From NCBI GenBank assembly GCA_029265995.1, contig JAJUFM010000001.1:1-64000 (forward strand): a stretch of DNA of 64,000 nucleotides, given 5' to 3'. The stretch's first letter is position 1, and each line of letters begins with the position of its first letter. This document shows positions 1-11,388 of the stretch, piece after piece. Source of the stretch: Rhodospirillaceae bacterium. Lineage in GTDB: Bacteria; Pseudomonadota; Alphaproteobacteria; Kiloniellales; DSM-21159. The notes under the pieces were generated by a model. It saw nothing but the letters and a program-made list of their open reading frames with translations. It had not been told where the DNA came from and did not search any database. A program made the position numbers and the translations under genes.

Positions 1-131
1 CGAATGATCGACACGAAGTAGACGATCACGATGAAAGCCACCAACGCGGCCAGAACGGCCAGATTCTTTCCCCTCTTGGCACGGTGAACCTCGGTATCGC
101 CGGGTTTCCGGGGTCGGTCATCGCGTGCCAT
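1..131 (-). CDS. CoxF-like small cytochrome oxidase assembly protein, partial at left edge
   Basis: Only the first 43 to 44 residues lie in the window; the gene continues beyond base 1. It opens with a charged stretch (MARDDRPRKPGDTEVHRAKR) followed by one hydrophobic segment at about residues 23-42 ending VYFVSIIR. It starts 3 bases after the ctaB stop, so it belongs to the cta operon. A one-helix protein at this place after ctaB is usually annotated CoxF, a putative cytochrome c oxidase assembly factor, and is commonly followed by ctaG and ctaE. The name rests on position and architecture, not on a catalytic motif. Confidence 0.65.
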   Translation of the reverse strand, partial: MARDDRPRKPGDTEVHRAKRGKNLAVLAALVAFIVIVYFVSII

Positions 132-134
132 GCC

Positions 135-1067
135 TCAGCCCCACCCCATCCCCGCGAGCAGCCCGGGCTGACGGTCGATGATCAGCAGGGCGAACAGCAG
201 GAACAGGTAAAGGATGGAAAAAGCGAAAAGCCGCTTTGCCGCCCGGTCCGTCGCTTGCCCGCTCGGGGCGCGATAGACGGCGAAAGCGCCTGCCAGAAAG
301 ATGAGACCGAGCAGGAGCGCGACGGCCCCATAAACCACGCCCACTGTGCCCGCGAGCGTGGGCGCAACGGCCAGCGGCAGGAGCAGCAGGCTGTACAGCA
401 TGATCTGCCGCTTGGTCGCCCCTTCCCCTGCCACCACCGGCAACATGGGCACGCCCGCGCGCTCATAGTCGCTGTTGCGATAGAGCGCGAGCGCCCAGAA
501 GTGCGGCGGAGTCCAGAAAAAGATCAGCGCGAAGAGAAGGATCGCGTCCAGCGAAATGCTGCCGGTGGCCGCGACCCAGCCGATCATCGGCGGGAAGGAG
601 CCGGCGGCGCCACCGATGACGATGTTCTGAGGCGTACGCCGCTTCAGCCAGACGGTGTAAACGAAAACATAGAAGAGAGTCGCCAGCGCCAGCAGGCCCG
701 CGGCCAGCCAGTTGAGCGCGATCCCCATCAACATGACGGAGAAGATCGTGAGCACGACGCCGAAGGCCAGAGCCTCCGAGGGATCTACCCGGCCTTGTAC
801 GAGAGGACGCTTTCGGGTCCGCGCCATGATGGCGTCGATGTCGCGGTCGTACCACATGTTGATGGCACCCGCTCCTCCCGCTGCCACGGCGATGCAGAGT
901 ACGGCCACCGCCGCGAGGAAGGGATGGATGTCTCCGGGCGCCACCAGCAAGCCAGCCAGCCCCGTGAAGACGACGAGGGACATGACACGCGGCTTCAACA
1001 GCGCGATGAAATCGCGCAGCTGCTCGCTGGCCGAGCCCGCTGCCCTATCTATCGTCACTTGCGCCAC
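135..1067 (-). CDS. ctaB: Protoheme IX farnesyltransferase (heme O synthase)
   Basis: Transfers a farnesyl group from farnesyl diphosphate to protoheme IX to make heme O, the precursor of heme a for the aa3 oxidase encoded just upstream. The 310-residue protein has the UbiA prenyltransferase pattern: a first acidic motif NMWYDRDID at residues 70-78 for Mg-diphosphate binding, RTRKRPL nearby, a second conserved block KRRTPQNIVIG at 142-152, and about eight to nine membrane helices. Length is normal for the family. It follows ctaD by about 100 bases on the same strand, and its stop lies 3 bases before the CoxF-like start. Confidence 0.95.
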   Translation of the reverse strand: MAQVTIDRAAGSASEQLRDFIALLKPRVMSLVVFTGLAGLLVAPGDIHPFLAAVAVLCIAVAAGGAGAINMWYDRDIDAIMARTRKRPLVQGRVDPSEALAFGVVLTIFSVMLMGIALNWLAAGLLALATLFYVFVYTVWLKRRTPQNIVIGGAAGSFPPMIGWVAATGSISLDAILLFALIFFWTPPHFWALALYRNSDYERAGVPMLPVVAGEGATKRQIMLYSLLLLPLAVAPTLAGTVGVVYGAVALLLGLIFLAGAFAVYRAPSGQATDRAAKRLFAFSILYLFLLFALLIIDRQPGLLAGMGWG

Positions 1068-1170
1068 GTTCCGGCTCTCCTGTCGGTCAAGAAGTACGGC
1101 AAGATCGCGTTACTCTGGATCTTGCGATGGCGGGCCCCGCAGCGGGACCCGCCACCTGGTCATCACTGCC

Positions 1171-2787
<1,617 letters not shown>

Positions 2788-2798
2788 TTAGGCGAGGG

Positions 2799-3665
2799 TC
2801 ACTGGACTGAGCGGGCGTCGGCGAGTTGCGTAGCCTGCGCCGGAGCCGGCGCGGCCGCATACTGCTCCGCCATCTCATTGAGCCAGGCGTCGTATTCCTC
2901 TTGCGGAACGGCGCGGATCTGGATCGGCATGTAGGCGTGCGCGGTGCCGCAGAGCTCCGAACACTGCCCGAAGTAGAGGCCCGGCTGATCAGCCCTGAAC
3001 CAGGTTTCGTTCAGGCGCCCCGGCACGGCATCGACCTTCACGCCGAAGGCGGGGACGGCAAAGGCATGGAGAACGTCGCCGGCTGTGACCAGCACGCGAA
3101 CGTTCGTGCCGACAGGTACCACCATCTCCTGATCCACCCCCAAAAGGCGCGGAAGATTGGCCTCTGCCGCTTCTTCATCGGTCAGCATAAAGGAGTCGAA
3201 GGCGAAGTTGCCCAGCTCCGGGTGCTCGTACTCATAGTTCCAGTACCACTGGAGCCCCGTCGCCTTGACGGTGATCGCCGACTCCGGAACCCGATCGGAT
3301 GCATAAAGCAGCCGGAACGACGGAATGGCGATGATCACCAGGATGAGCACCGGAATGGTCGTCCAGACGATTTCCACGAGCGTGTTGTGGGTGGTGCGTG
3401 ACGGCTCCCGATTCTTGCCCTCGCGAAAGCGCAAGATAACGAAGAGCAGCAGCACCAGAACCAGCAGCACGATGCCGGTGATGATGAACAGAAGCATGTT
3501 GTGGAAGTCATGCATCTGAACCTTGATCGGAGACATCGCCGGCTGGAAGCCCAAGCCCCAGTCGGTCGGCTGCCCGATGATTTCCTGGGCGAACACCGGA
3601 ACGGCACCGAGCGCCGTAAAGAGGGCAGCCCCCAGGGCGCCCAGGCGTGACATCAGCCTCATCAT
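2799..3665 (-). CDS. ctaC: Cytochrome c oxidase subunit II
   Basis: Accepts electrons from cytochrome c through the binuclear CuA centre and passes them to subunit I. The 288-residue precursor has a Sec signal peptide ending near VFAQ (about residue 27), two membrane helices (about 55-80 and 97-118) and a periplasmic cupredoxin domain. CuA ligands are visible: H200, then C235 and C239 in GQCSELCG, H243 and M246. The aromatic patch LQWYWNYEY near residue 140 is the usual electron entry site. First gene of the operon as seen here. Two adjacent ATG codons could serve as start; the outer one is used. Confidence 0.97.
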   Translation of the reverse strand: MMRLMSRLGALGAALFTALGAVPVFAQEIIGQPTDWGLGFQPAMSPIKVQMHDFHNMLLFIITGIVLLVLVLLLFVILRFREGKNREPSRTTHNTLVEIVWTTIPVLILVIIAIPSFRLLYASDRVPESAITVKATGLQWYWNYEYEHPELGNFAFDSFMLTDEEAAEANLPRLLGVDQEMVVPVGTNVRVLVTAGDVLHAFAVPAFGVKVDAVPGRLNETWFRADQPGLYFGQCSELCGTAHAYMPIQIRAVPQEEYDAWLNEMAEQYAAAPAPAQATQLADARSVQ

Positions 3666-3858
3666 CCTCTTCCCGTCTCTTCATTGCCGGGCAGAACGCC
3701 TGACCGATCCTTCGGCCGGCGCCCTGTTTTCAGCCGCCTGCCAGCGCGTTTCGACGGCCCCCGCCTTTGTCGGGCCGCAACCTAACCGAAGCGCTGGACC
3801 CCCACAAGCGGCTGCTCGTCCTTTGATCCCGGACGGACAGCCCTGCGAGGGAGTAAAG

Positions 3859-3867
3859 AGTATAGCA
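3859..3867 (-). promoter_or_regulatory. Candidate extended -10 promoter for ctaC
   Basis: On the minus strand this reads TGCTATACT, an extended -10 element (TGn followed by TATACT), about 195 bases upstream of the ctaC start. No convincing -35 element lies 16-18 bases further upstream, which is tolerable for extended -10 promoters. Nothing else recognisable is seen in 3666-3935; a 68-codon frame there has no family features. Confidence 0.35.
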
Positions 3868-3935
3868 GGCTCTTGTTTCGCCGCCGCGCGACCTTGTGCC
3901 GCACACCAAGGGCCCAGAACTACGGGGTTCCCCCA

Positions 3936-5246
3936 CTAGTCACGCGCCCATTTGACGATTCGCCGCCGCACGCGGCGCATGCCGATCCAGACCAATCCGG
4001 CAACCAGCGGGATGGCCAGACCAACTGACACCTTTACCGGAACGTCCAACCCCGCTTCCTGAGCGGCCGTCAGCGCATAAGACAGGAGGCCTATGGTGTA
4101 GTAGGTGATGGCCGCGACCGAGAGGCCCTCCACCGTCTCCTGCAGCGCCAACTGCAGCCGCGCCCGCCGCTCCATGGAGGTCAGTAGGTCGCGATTCTGG
4201 GCCTCCAGCTGCACATCGATCCGGGTGCGCAGGAGCTGCGAAGTACGATTCACCTGGCGCGAGAGGCCATCCAGGCGGTCGGCGACGGCCTGGCAGGTGC
4301 GCATCGCCGGCGACAGCCGCCGATCCATGAATTCGCTGACCTTCTGCTGCCCCTCGATTCGCTCCTCGCGAAGTTCTTCGATTCGCCGCTGGACCAGCGC
4401 GTAATAGGCGCGCGCGGCGCCGAAACGATAGGCGGTTGCGGCGGCGATCCGCTGGGTCTCGGCGGCGAGAGCCGTCAGCTGCTCCAACAGCTGCCGCTCG
4501 CCCTCCACCCCCGCCGGCGCGCCATTGGAGATCTCCGCCATGGCCTGAGTGGTTTCAGTCAGCCTGTTGCCGATCTGGGTCAGCTCCGAGCCGTGGCGGC
4601 GTGCCAAGGGCAGGGCCAGCAGCGCCATCATGCGGTAGGTCTCGACCTCCAGGAGCCTTTGCACCAGGCGTCCCGCTTGCCGTCCGCCAAGATGATGATC
4701 ACGGACCAGTACCCGGCCGAAGCCATCGGGATTGATGGTGAAATTCATCCAGACCTCGGCAGCGCCTCCGGCCGCCAGACAGGCGGCAAAGGTCTCACTT
4801 TGCAGCAGTTCGGCTACCGCTTCCGGATTGGCCAGCTCACCTCCGGCTGGCTGCAGCTCCACATGCATCGCGCAGAGCACTTCGCCAGGCAAACGAGCCA
4901 GCCAGTCTTGTGGCACCCGGTCGATCATCCGCGCGGCAAAGAGCGAGCTATCCGATTGACCGAAGAAGCCATAGGTGGAGAATTCCGTATGGCGCTCCCA
5001 CCGCAGGCGAAACCCGTCCAGCTGAACCAGATGAAAGTTTGCGTTGGCAGACGGTTCGGGTGCGTTCGCCGCGCAGCAGAGTTCTGCCAACAGAGCGCGC
5101 TCCTCCTCCGCCCCCTCCTCAGCGGTGAAGAGGGCCAGGTGGCTGGCTCTTTCCGGCGCTACCAGCCGCATGTATGGACGGGCGTGCACCTCATCAGACA
5201 GAAGCTGACGTTGAGGGTGATCCCGCAGCGGCAGTGGCTCAGCCAT
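3936..5246 (-). CDS. DUF3422 family membrane-anchored protein
   Basis: A conserved proteobacterial protein of unknown function. The 436-residue product has the family hallmarks: an N-terminal block LSDEVHARPYMRL, a mid region HHLGGRQAGRLVQRLLEVETYRMM, a long coiled-coil-like helical region (about residues 230-370) and two C-terminal membrane helices near residues 380-425, with a basic tail RRVRRRIVKW. The predicted anchor is at the C terminus, with the bulk probably cytoplasmic. The start used is the ATG at 5246; an in-frame TTG lies two codons upstream. It is divergent from tldD across about 240 bases. No role can be assigned from context. Confidence 0.85.
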   Translation of the reverse strand: MAEPLPLRDHPQRQLLSDEVHARPYMRLVAPERASHLALFTAEEGAEEERALLAELCCAANAPEPSANANFHLVQLDGFRLRWERHTEFSTYGFFGQSDSSLFAARMIDRVPQDWLARLPGEVLCAMHVELQPAGGELANPEAVAELLQSETFAACLAAGGAAEVWMNFTINPDGFGRVLVRDHHLGGRQAGRLVQRLLEVETYRMMALLALPLARRHGSELTQIGNRLTETTQAMAEISNGAPAGVEGERQLLEQLTALAAETQRIAAATAYRFGAARAYYALVQRRIEELREERIEGQQKVSEFMDRRLSPAMRTCQAVADRLDGLSRQVNRTSQLLRTRIDVQLEAQNRDLLTSMERRARLQLALQETVEGLSVAAITYYTIGLLSYALTAAQEAGLDVPVKVSVGLAIPLVAGLVWIGMRRVRRRIVKWARD

Positions 5247-5486
5247 CTTCAATCCCTGCTGTCTGGTCCAATTTTTGCCGAGGGCGGTCGATAAAGCGTG
5301 CGGGACATTCTATATCAAGGCCTAGCGAGCTAGAGCACTTCGCATTTTGCCGGGGTCCGATGCGCCTCGGAAATGAAGCTGCTCTTGCGCCTGAAATTGA
5401 AGCGGATCTACGCGTTTGTTCTGAAAGATCTTTCCCTCTGAACCGAGCGCCCGCCCTCTCGAAGCCCACCGGAGGCCCGTAGCTTC

Positions 5487-6920
5487 ATGTCCCTGATTGC
5501 CGAAACCGACTCCCTCTTCTTCTCCCGCGGCGAGTTGGAGCTCAGCCGCTTGGAGCGCCAAGTCGCTAACGCTCTACAAGGCGCCGATGATGGCGAGCTC
5601 TTTCTCGAGTATCGGCAAAGTGAAGCCCTCGGCTGGGATGATGGTCGCTTGCGCAGCGCTTCCTTCGACGCGAGCCAGGGCTTCGGCCTTCGCTCCGTTG
5701 CCGGTGAGGCGGCTGGCTACGCGCATTCCAACGAGCTGACGGAAGAGGCCGTCGCCCGCGCTGCCGAGGCGGTGGCCGCCGTGCACCGCGGTCATAGCGG
5801 CAACATCGATCTCGCGCCCGCCGGCACCAATGCCCGCCTCTATACCGATCAGAATCCCATATCTGCCCTGTCTTTCGACAAGAAGGTCAAGCTGCTCGAA
5901 GAGATCGACGCCTACGCGAGAGCGCGCGATCCCCGGGTGCGGCAGGTCAGCGTGTCGCTCGGCGGAAGCTGGCAGGCGGTGCAGATCATTCGGCCCGACG
6001 GCGAGCGCCGGGCGGACATCAGGCCGATGGTCCGCCTCAACGTCTCGGTGGTGATGGAAGAAGGCGACCGCATGGAAAGCGGAAGTCATGGAAGTGGCGG
6101 ACGACTCGGCTATGACGGCCTGATCGACCCCGCCCACTGGCAAGCCAGCGTGCAGGAAGCCATCCGCCAGGCGGAGGTCAACCTGCGCTCTGTCGACGCG
6201 CCGGCGGGGGAAATGCCGGTGCTGCTGGGACCCGGTTGGCCAGGAATCCTGCTGCACGAGGCAGTCGGTCATGGACTGGAAGGCGACTTCAATCGGAAGA
6301 AGACCAGCGCCTTTGCTGGCCTGATGGGCCAGCGCGTCGCGGCGCCGGGAGTAACCGTGGTGGACGACGGCACCATTGCGGACCGTCGCGGCTCCCTCAC
6401 CGTCGATGACGAAGGGACCCCCAGCCAACGCACGGTGCTGATCGAAGACGGCATCCTTACCGGCTACATGCAGGATCGGCAGAACGCGCGTTTGATGGGC
6501 ATGAAGCCGACCGGCAACGGACGCCGCCAGTCCTATGCGCACATCCCCATGCCACGCATGACCAACACCGTCATGCTGGCCGGCGACCGGGACCCGCAGG
6601 AGCTTCTCGCCTCGGTGAAGCGTGGGCTCTACGCGGTCAACTTCGGCGGTGGGCAGGTTGATATTACCAGCGGCAAGTTCACCTTCTCCTGCACCGAGGC
6701 CTACCTGATCGAGGACGGGAAGATCGGCGCTCCCGTCAAGGGCGCAACCCTCATCGGTAACGGCCCGGAGGTGCTGACCAAAGTCACTGGCATCGGCAAC
6801 GACATGAAGCTCGATCCGGGCATCGGAACCTGCGGGAAGGACGGCCAGGGCGTGCCTGTAGGAGTGGGCCAGCCCAGCCTGCTGGTCAGCGCCATCACCG
6901 TGGGCGGCACCGCAGCCTAA
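5487..6920 (+). CDS. tldD: Metalloprotease TldD
   Basis: TldD is the metalloprotease subunit that works with TldE/PmbA to degrade unfolded peptides; in Escherichia coli the pair processes microcin B17 and degrades CcdA. The 477-residue protein carries the diagnostic HEXXXH motif as HEAVGH with H257, E258 and H262, inside LLHEAVGHGLEGDFNRK, and the conserved C-terminal block with a cysteine (TSGKFTFSCTEAYLIEDG). No tldE lies next to it. A GGAGG ribosome site lies about 11 bases upstream of the ATG. It ends 15 bases before the convergent RND gene. Confidence 0.96.
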   Translation: MSLIAETDSLFFSRGELELSRLERQVANALQGADDGELFLEYRQSEALGWDDGRLRSASFDASQGFGLRSVAGEAAGYAHSNELTEEAVARAAEAVAAVHRGHSGNIDLAPAGTNARLYTDQNPISALSFDKKVKLLEEIDAYARARDPRVRQVSVSLGGSWQAVQIIRPDGERRADIRPMVRLNVSVVMEEGDRMESGSHGSGGRLGYDGLIDPAHWQASVQEAIRQAEVNLRSVDAPAGEMPVLLGPGWPGILLHEAVGHGLEGDFNRKKTSAFAGLMGQRVAAPGVTVVDDGTIADRRGSLTVDDEGTPSQRTVLIEDGILTGYMQDRQNARLMGMKPTGNGRRQSYAHIPMPRMTNTVMLAGDRDPQELLASVKRGLYAVNFGGGQVDITSGKFTFSCTEAYLIEDGKIGAPVKGATLIGNGPEVLTKVTGIGNDMKLDPGIGTCGKDGQGVPVGVGQPSLLVSAITVGGTAA

Positions 6921-6935
6921 TCGGCGGCGGCGCCG

Positions 6936-9900
6936 CTACTCCGCGGGTTTCAGGCGGCGCTGCTCCTCTTCCTCCAGGGCTTGCAGGTCTTGCTCGATTG
7001 CGTTGCGGGAGCGGGTGAAGCGCGCGAGCAGATCGTAGAGGACGGGGACCACAAAGAAGGTCAAGAGGGTCGCAAACAGCAGCCCGCCGATGACCACCGC
7101 GCCGATGGACGCTCGGCTTTCCGCGCCCGCCCCGCGCGCCAGCACCAGAGGCAGCGCGCCGAAAACCGTCGAAATCGCCGTCATCAGGATCGGGCGAAAG
7201 CGCAGCACCGCCCCCTCGACGATCGCCTCGCGCACCGTCCTTCCCTCGTCGCGCAGTTGATTGGCGAACTCGACGATCAGGATACCGTTCTTGGTCAGCA
7301 GCCCGATCAGCAGGATCATCCCGATCTGGCTGTAGATGTTGAGGGAAATGCCGCTGATCAAAAGCGCTGCCAGGGCCCCAGTGATGGCAAGCGGCACCAC
7401 CAGCATGATGATCAGCGGGTGGATCCAGCTTTCAAACTGGGCGGATAACACCAGGAAGACGATCAGCAGCGCCAGCAGGAAGGTGACGTAAATCGCCCCT
7501 GACGTCTCCATGAAGTCCAGGGCCTGCCCCAGGTAGCCGAGCCGCGCTTCAGGCGGCAGCTCCTCGGCGGCCAGCTCCTGGAAGAAGGCCAATGCTTCAC
7601 CCAGAGAGTAGCCGTCGGCGAGCGATGCGCTGATGGTGATCGAGGGTAGGCGATCAATGCGGGTGAGCCGCGGAGAGGCGCCGCGCTCCTCGATCGAGAT
7701 CAGGCTCGAAAGCGGCACCAGCTCTTGATCGGAGGCCCGCAGGAAAATGTTTTCCAGATCCGTGGGGGTTGCGCGATCGGAGGGCTCGGCCTGCACGATG
7801 ACATCATACTCCCGGCCACGGTCCAGGTAGCGACCCACGACGCGGGAGGCGATCATGGTTTCGATCGCCCGGGCCACGTCCTGGGCCCTGACTCCCAGAT
7901 CCGCAGCCCGGCGGCGGTCGACACTGATGTCCAATTGCGGGCGGTTTTCATCGTAATCGGTGCTGATGTTCATCAGCCCCGAATTGCTCTGCGCCCGAGC
8001 CATCACCCGGTCGGTCCACTCTTTGATCTGGCTATAGTCGGGACCGCTGACGACGACCTGAACCGGCTGCCGGAAACTGGACTGGCCGAGACCGGGGGGA
8101 TTCACGGCGAAAGCCCGCACCCCCGGCGCATTCCCCAGCAGGGGGAAAATCTGCTGCGTCACTTCCTGTTGGCGGACATCCCTCTCCTCCCAGGGCTCGA
8201 GGCCGACGATGGTGAAAGCCCGATTGCCGATGCCGCCAAAGCCGACGATGGTGAAGATGCGGTTCGCGATCCCCTGCTCCCGGAAATGCTCCAGCTGCTC
8301 TTCGATCACCTGGACGCTGCGGTAGGTAGCCGCAGGGGTCGTGCCTTCGGGCGCCGTGCTTGGAATGATGATGACCGAGCGATCTTCGACGGGCGTCAAC
8401 TCCTGGGGCACCAGGGTGAAGAGTTGAACAGAGGCGAGCGCAGCAACCACGCCCAGCGCCAGTACGATCACCGGGAAGCGCAATGACACTTCGAGCACCC
8501 GCCGGTAGCCCCCCGCCATCGCGTTGAGGAGACGTTCCGACGCCCGGAAAAACCTGCTGCTCCCGGTCGTGGGGCGTAACCACTTGGAGCAGAGCATCGG
8601 CGCCAGAGTGAGGGCGACCAGGCTGGAAATGATCACGGCCGCGGCCATCACGAAGCCGAATTCCGTAAAGAGACGGCCGACGTTGCCTTCCATGAAGGCG
8701 ATCGGCACGAAAACAGCAACCAGGGTCAGGGTGGTCGCGATAACCGCGAAGGCTACCTGCCGAGCGCCGCGCACCGCGGCGATCAGGGGCGCCTCCCCCT
8801 CATCGATCCGTCGCTGCACGTTCTCCAGCACGACGATGGCATCATCGACGACCAGGCCCACCGCCAAAATCAGCGCCAGCAGGGTCAGGACGTTAATGGA
8901 AAAGCCTGCCGGCGCCATGATGATGAAGGCGCCGATGATGGAAACCGGGATCGTGAAGGCAGGAATCGCCGTCGCACGCACTGAGCGCAAGAAAAGGAAA
9001 ATCACCGCGATCACCAGCACGATCGCGATCCCGAGCGTGATGAGCACCTCCTCGACCGCGGCCCGCACGAACAGGGACTCGTCGTAACTGATACTGGCAG
9101 TCACTCCCGCGGGGAGGCTGCGGCGGATGTCCTCCAGCGCTTCGCGCACCAGATCGGAAACCTCGATCACATTGGCGTTCGACTGGCGGATGATGCCCAG
9201 TCCCACGCCCGGCTGGCCGTTGGAGCGGAGCAGCGTGCGCTCGCTTTCCACCCCTCGTTCCACACGCGCCACCTCACCCAGGCGCACCTGATACTCCGGC
9301 GTACGGGCGACCACGATCTCGGCAAACTCTTCCGGCGTAGAAAGGCGGGTCGCCGTTCGCACGGTCAGCTCGCGGGTGTCCGATTCAATCCGGCCCGCAG
9401 GAAGCTCGAGATTGTTTTCCCGCGCAGCCTGCTCCAGGTCCGCAATGGTGACGTTGCGCGCCGCCATTGCCTGCCGGTCCAGCCAGATCCGCATGGCATA
9501 GCGCCGCTCGCCGCCTATGTTGACGCTGGCGACACCGTCCAGCACGGAGAGGCGATCCACCAGGTAGCGGCGCGCATAGTCGGTGAGTTCGGCCGCATCC
9601 ATGCGGTCGCTGGTCATGGAGATCCACAGCATGGGACGCGCATCAGCGTCCGCCTTGCGCACGATCGGCGCGTCCGCCTGCTCGGGCAGACGGTTCGCGA
9701 TGCGGCCAATGGCATCGCGCACGTCGTTGGCTGCCCTGTCGACGTCCTGGTCCAGGTTGAAGTTGATGGTGATCCAGGCACGGCTGTCCCGGCTCTGGGA
9801 CTCGATGTAGCGAATCCCTTCAACCGTTGCGATGGCCGCCTCGACGACCTCGACCACCTCGCTCTCGATGACCTCCGGCGAGGCGCCGGTGTATTCCACG

Positions 9901-10043
9901 GACACGGAGACGACGGGCGGGTCAATGTCCGGGTTCTCACGAACGGCCAGTTGCAGGAAGGAGGCCACACCCAAGACAACGATCAGGAGGCTGAGGACCG
10001 TGGCCAGGACCGGCCGCTTGATAGAAACGTCCGAAAGGATCAT
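6936..10043 (-). CDS. RND family multidrug efflux transporter, HAE1 type inner-membrane pump
   Basis: Proton-driven trimeric pump that exports hydrophobic or amphiphilic compounds through an adaptor and an outer-membrane channel. The 1035-residue protein has the AcrB layout: first helix near residues 12-28, a large periplasmic porter loop, helices 2-6, helix 7, a second periplasmic loop, and helices 8-12. The proton-relay aspartate pair is in AVGLVVDDAIVVLENVQRR. It starts 10 bases after its adaptor gene, so the two are co-transcribed. No tolC-type gene is adjacent. Substrate cannot be read from the sequence; the closest named relatives would be generic HAE1 permeases. Confidence 0.95.
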   Translation of the reverse strand: MILSDVSIKRPVLATVLSLLIVVLGVASFLQLAVRENPDIDPPVVSVSVEYTGASPEVIESEVVEVVEAAIATVEGIRYIESQSRDSRAWITINFNLDQDVDRAANDVRDAIGRIANRLPEQADAPIVRKADADARPMLWISMTSDRMDAAELTDYARRYLVDRLSVLDGVASVNIGGERRYAMRIWLDRQAMAARNVTIADLEQAARENNLELPAGRIESDTRELTVRTATRLSTPEEFAEIVVARTPEYQVRLGEVARVERGVESERTLLRSNGQPGVGLGIIRQSNANVIEVSDLVREALEDIRRSLPAGVTASISYDESLFVRAAVEEVLITLGIAIVLVIAVIFLFLRSVRATAIPAFTIPVSIIGAFIIMAPAGFSINVLTLLALILAVGLVVDDAIVVLENVQRRIDEGEAPLIAAVRGARQVAFAVIATTLTLVAVFVPIAFMEGNVGRLFTEFGFVMAAAVIISSLVALTLAPMLCSKWLRPTTGSSRFFRASERLLNAMAGGYRRVLEVSLRFPVIVLALGVVAALASVQLFTLVPQELTPVEDRSVIIIPSTAPEGTTPAATYRSVQVIEEQLEHFREQGIANRIFTIVGFGGIGNRAFTIVGLEPWEERDVRQQEVTQQIFPLLGNAPGVRAFAVNPPGLGQSSFRQPVQVVVSGPDYSQIKEWTDRVMARAQSNSGLMNISTDYDENRPQLDISVDRRRAADLGVRAQDVARAIETMIASRVVGRYLDRGREYDVIVQAEPSDRATPTDLENIFLRASDQELVPLSSLISIEERGASPRLTRIDRLPSITISASLADGYSLGEALAFFQELAAEELPPEARLGYLGQALDFMETSGAIYVTFLLALLIVFLVLSAQFESWIHPLIIMLVVPLAITGALAALLISGISLNIYSQIGMILLIGLLTKNGILIVEFANQLRDEGRTVREAIVEGAVLRFRPILMTAISTVFGALPLVLARGAGAESRASIGAVVIGGLLFATLLTFFVVPVLYDLLARFTRSRNAIEQDLQALEEEEQRRLKPAE

Positions 10044-10053
10044 CTGCGGTCGC

Positions 10054-11124
10054 CTACACGCCGACAGCCTGCGGATTGATGATCTTGATCTCCGCGCCGT
10101 CGCTCAAGTGCTGCAGACCCAGGGTCGCCACCATTTCGCCGGCGGCCAATCCTTCAGCTATCTCCACTTGGCCATGCAGACGCTGGCCGATCACCACCGA
10201 CCTGCGCTCGGCGCGTCCGCCTGCGATCACGAAGACATAGGTACTACGCCCTTCGCTCACCACGGCGGCTTCCGGAACCAGGATGGCATCGCTTTTTTCG
10301 CCCACCTGCAGGCTGACGCTCATGAACATGCCCGGTCGGAGCCGGCGATCTGCGTTCTCCAGCTCCGCTTGAATTCGCAGCGAGCGCGTCACCGGATCGA
10401 CGCGCGTGTCGACGCGCGACACGCGCCCCTCGAAGGTGGTTCCAGAAAAGGCCGCGCTGATCGCGCGTACGGGCAGGCCCGGCTGCACGCGGCTCAGAAA
10501 GCGCTCGGGCACGGAAAAGTCGAGGCGTAAGATCGAAATGTCATCTAGGGTCGTCAGCCGTTGATGGGGTTGAACGAAGGCCCCGGGACTGACGTCGCGC
10601 AAACCAACCACGCCGTCAAAAGGCGCGCGAATCTCACGATCGCGCAAGGCTGCTTCTATCATCGCAAGGCGCGCTTCCGCGGCAGCGTAGGCGGCCCGCA
10701 ACTCGTCGACGCGCGCCTGAGAAACGTTTTGCGATCGCAGCAGCCGATTTGCGCGCTCCAGCTGATTGGCCACGTCAGACAGCATCGCCTGCTGCTCGCG
10801 CAACTCCGCTTCCTCGCGGTCACGATCCAGCTCGATGAGCAGGCGGCCTCGCTCCACTTCCTCGCCTTCTTCAAAATGGATCGCGATGACCCGGCCGGCG
10901 ACGGGCGCGACCAGTTCTACCGACTCTCGCGCGAGCGTCGTCCCCACCGCTTCGACGGTATAGCTGACGATACCCGTCTCCGCTTCGGCAACGGCGACAG
11001 GCACAGCGCTTGCCGCGACGGCCGTCTCCTCTTGCGCGGCTGGCTGCCCGAGTGCCTGCCATGCAAGGTAAGCGCCTCCGGCGATTACCGCGACGGCAAG
11101 CAGCTGAATCACGCTTCGCTTCAT
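10054..11124 (-). CDS. RND efflux periplasmic adaptor (membrane fusion protein)
   Basis: Links the RND pump encoded next to it with an outer-membrane channel. The start used is the ATG at 11124 (MKRSVIQLLAVAVIAGG), preceded by an AAGGTG ribosome site; an upstream in-frame extension of 25 codons has no features. The 356-residue product has an N-terminal uncleaved signal or anchor helix (about residues 5-22), a barrel-sandwich lipoyl half (EAVGTTLARESVELVAPVAGRV with its partner EIRAPFDGVVGLRDVSPGAF), an alpha-helical hairpin between them, and a beta-barrel and C-terminal membrane-proximal domain. The HlyD/AcrA family assignment is clear; a dedicated regulator is not seen nearby. Confidence 0.94.
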   Translation of the reverse strand: MKRSVIQLLAVAVIAGGAYLAWQALGQPAAQEETAVAASAVPVAVAEAETGIVSYTVEAVGTTLARESVELVAPVAGRVIAIHFEEGEEVERGRLLIELDRDREEAELREQQAMLSDVANQLERANRLLRSQNVSQARVDELRAAYAAAEARLAMIEAALRDREIRAPFDGVVGLRDVSPGAFVQPHQRLTTLDDISILRLDFSVPERFLSRVQPGLPVRAISAAFSGTTFEGRVSRVDTRVDPVTRSLRIQAELENADRRLRPGMFMSVSLQVGEKSDAILVPEAAVVSEGRSTYVFVIAGGRAERRSVVIGQRLHGQVEIAEGLAAGEMVATLGLQHLSDGAEIKIINPQAVGV

Positions 11125-11388
11125 TGTCACCTTGTGCCGTCCGCGCACCGGAAGCACGCAGAAGTTCAATCCCATCCGCGCCGCTGGAAGCAACGGCACT
11201 CCCCTAGCTTCGAAATACTATACGCGCCGCGCGCCGCAAAGTATCCCCAGACGATTCTTTCCGATGACACATCCGCAAGTGGCATCCTGGCACTGGAAAC
11301 ATGGGCGCGAGGTCGGCAGACTGTCGGTGCTGCGGCGCGGGTGGGACCGTGTGGCGAAATACACCGATCTCTGGCGAGGGGGATGCCG

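Noticed and set aside
3730-3936. 68-codon minus-strand frame between ctaC and the DUF3422 gene
   Set aside because: Low-complexity, no ribosome site, and it covers the likely ctaC promoter region.
10561-11388. Upstream in-frame extension of the L,D-transpeptidase frame over the adaptor gene
   Set aside because: The extension is antisense to the adaptor gene; a good ribosome site and a signal peptide mark the start at 11389.
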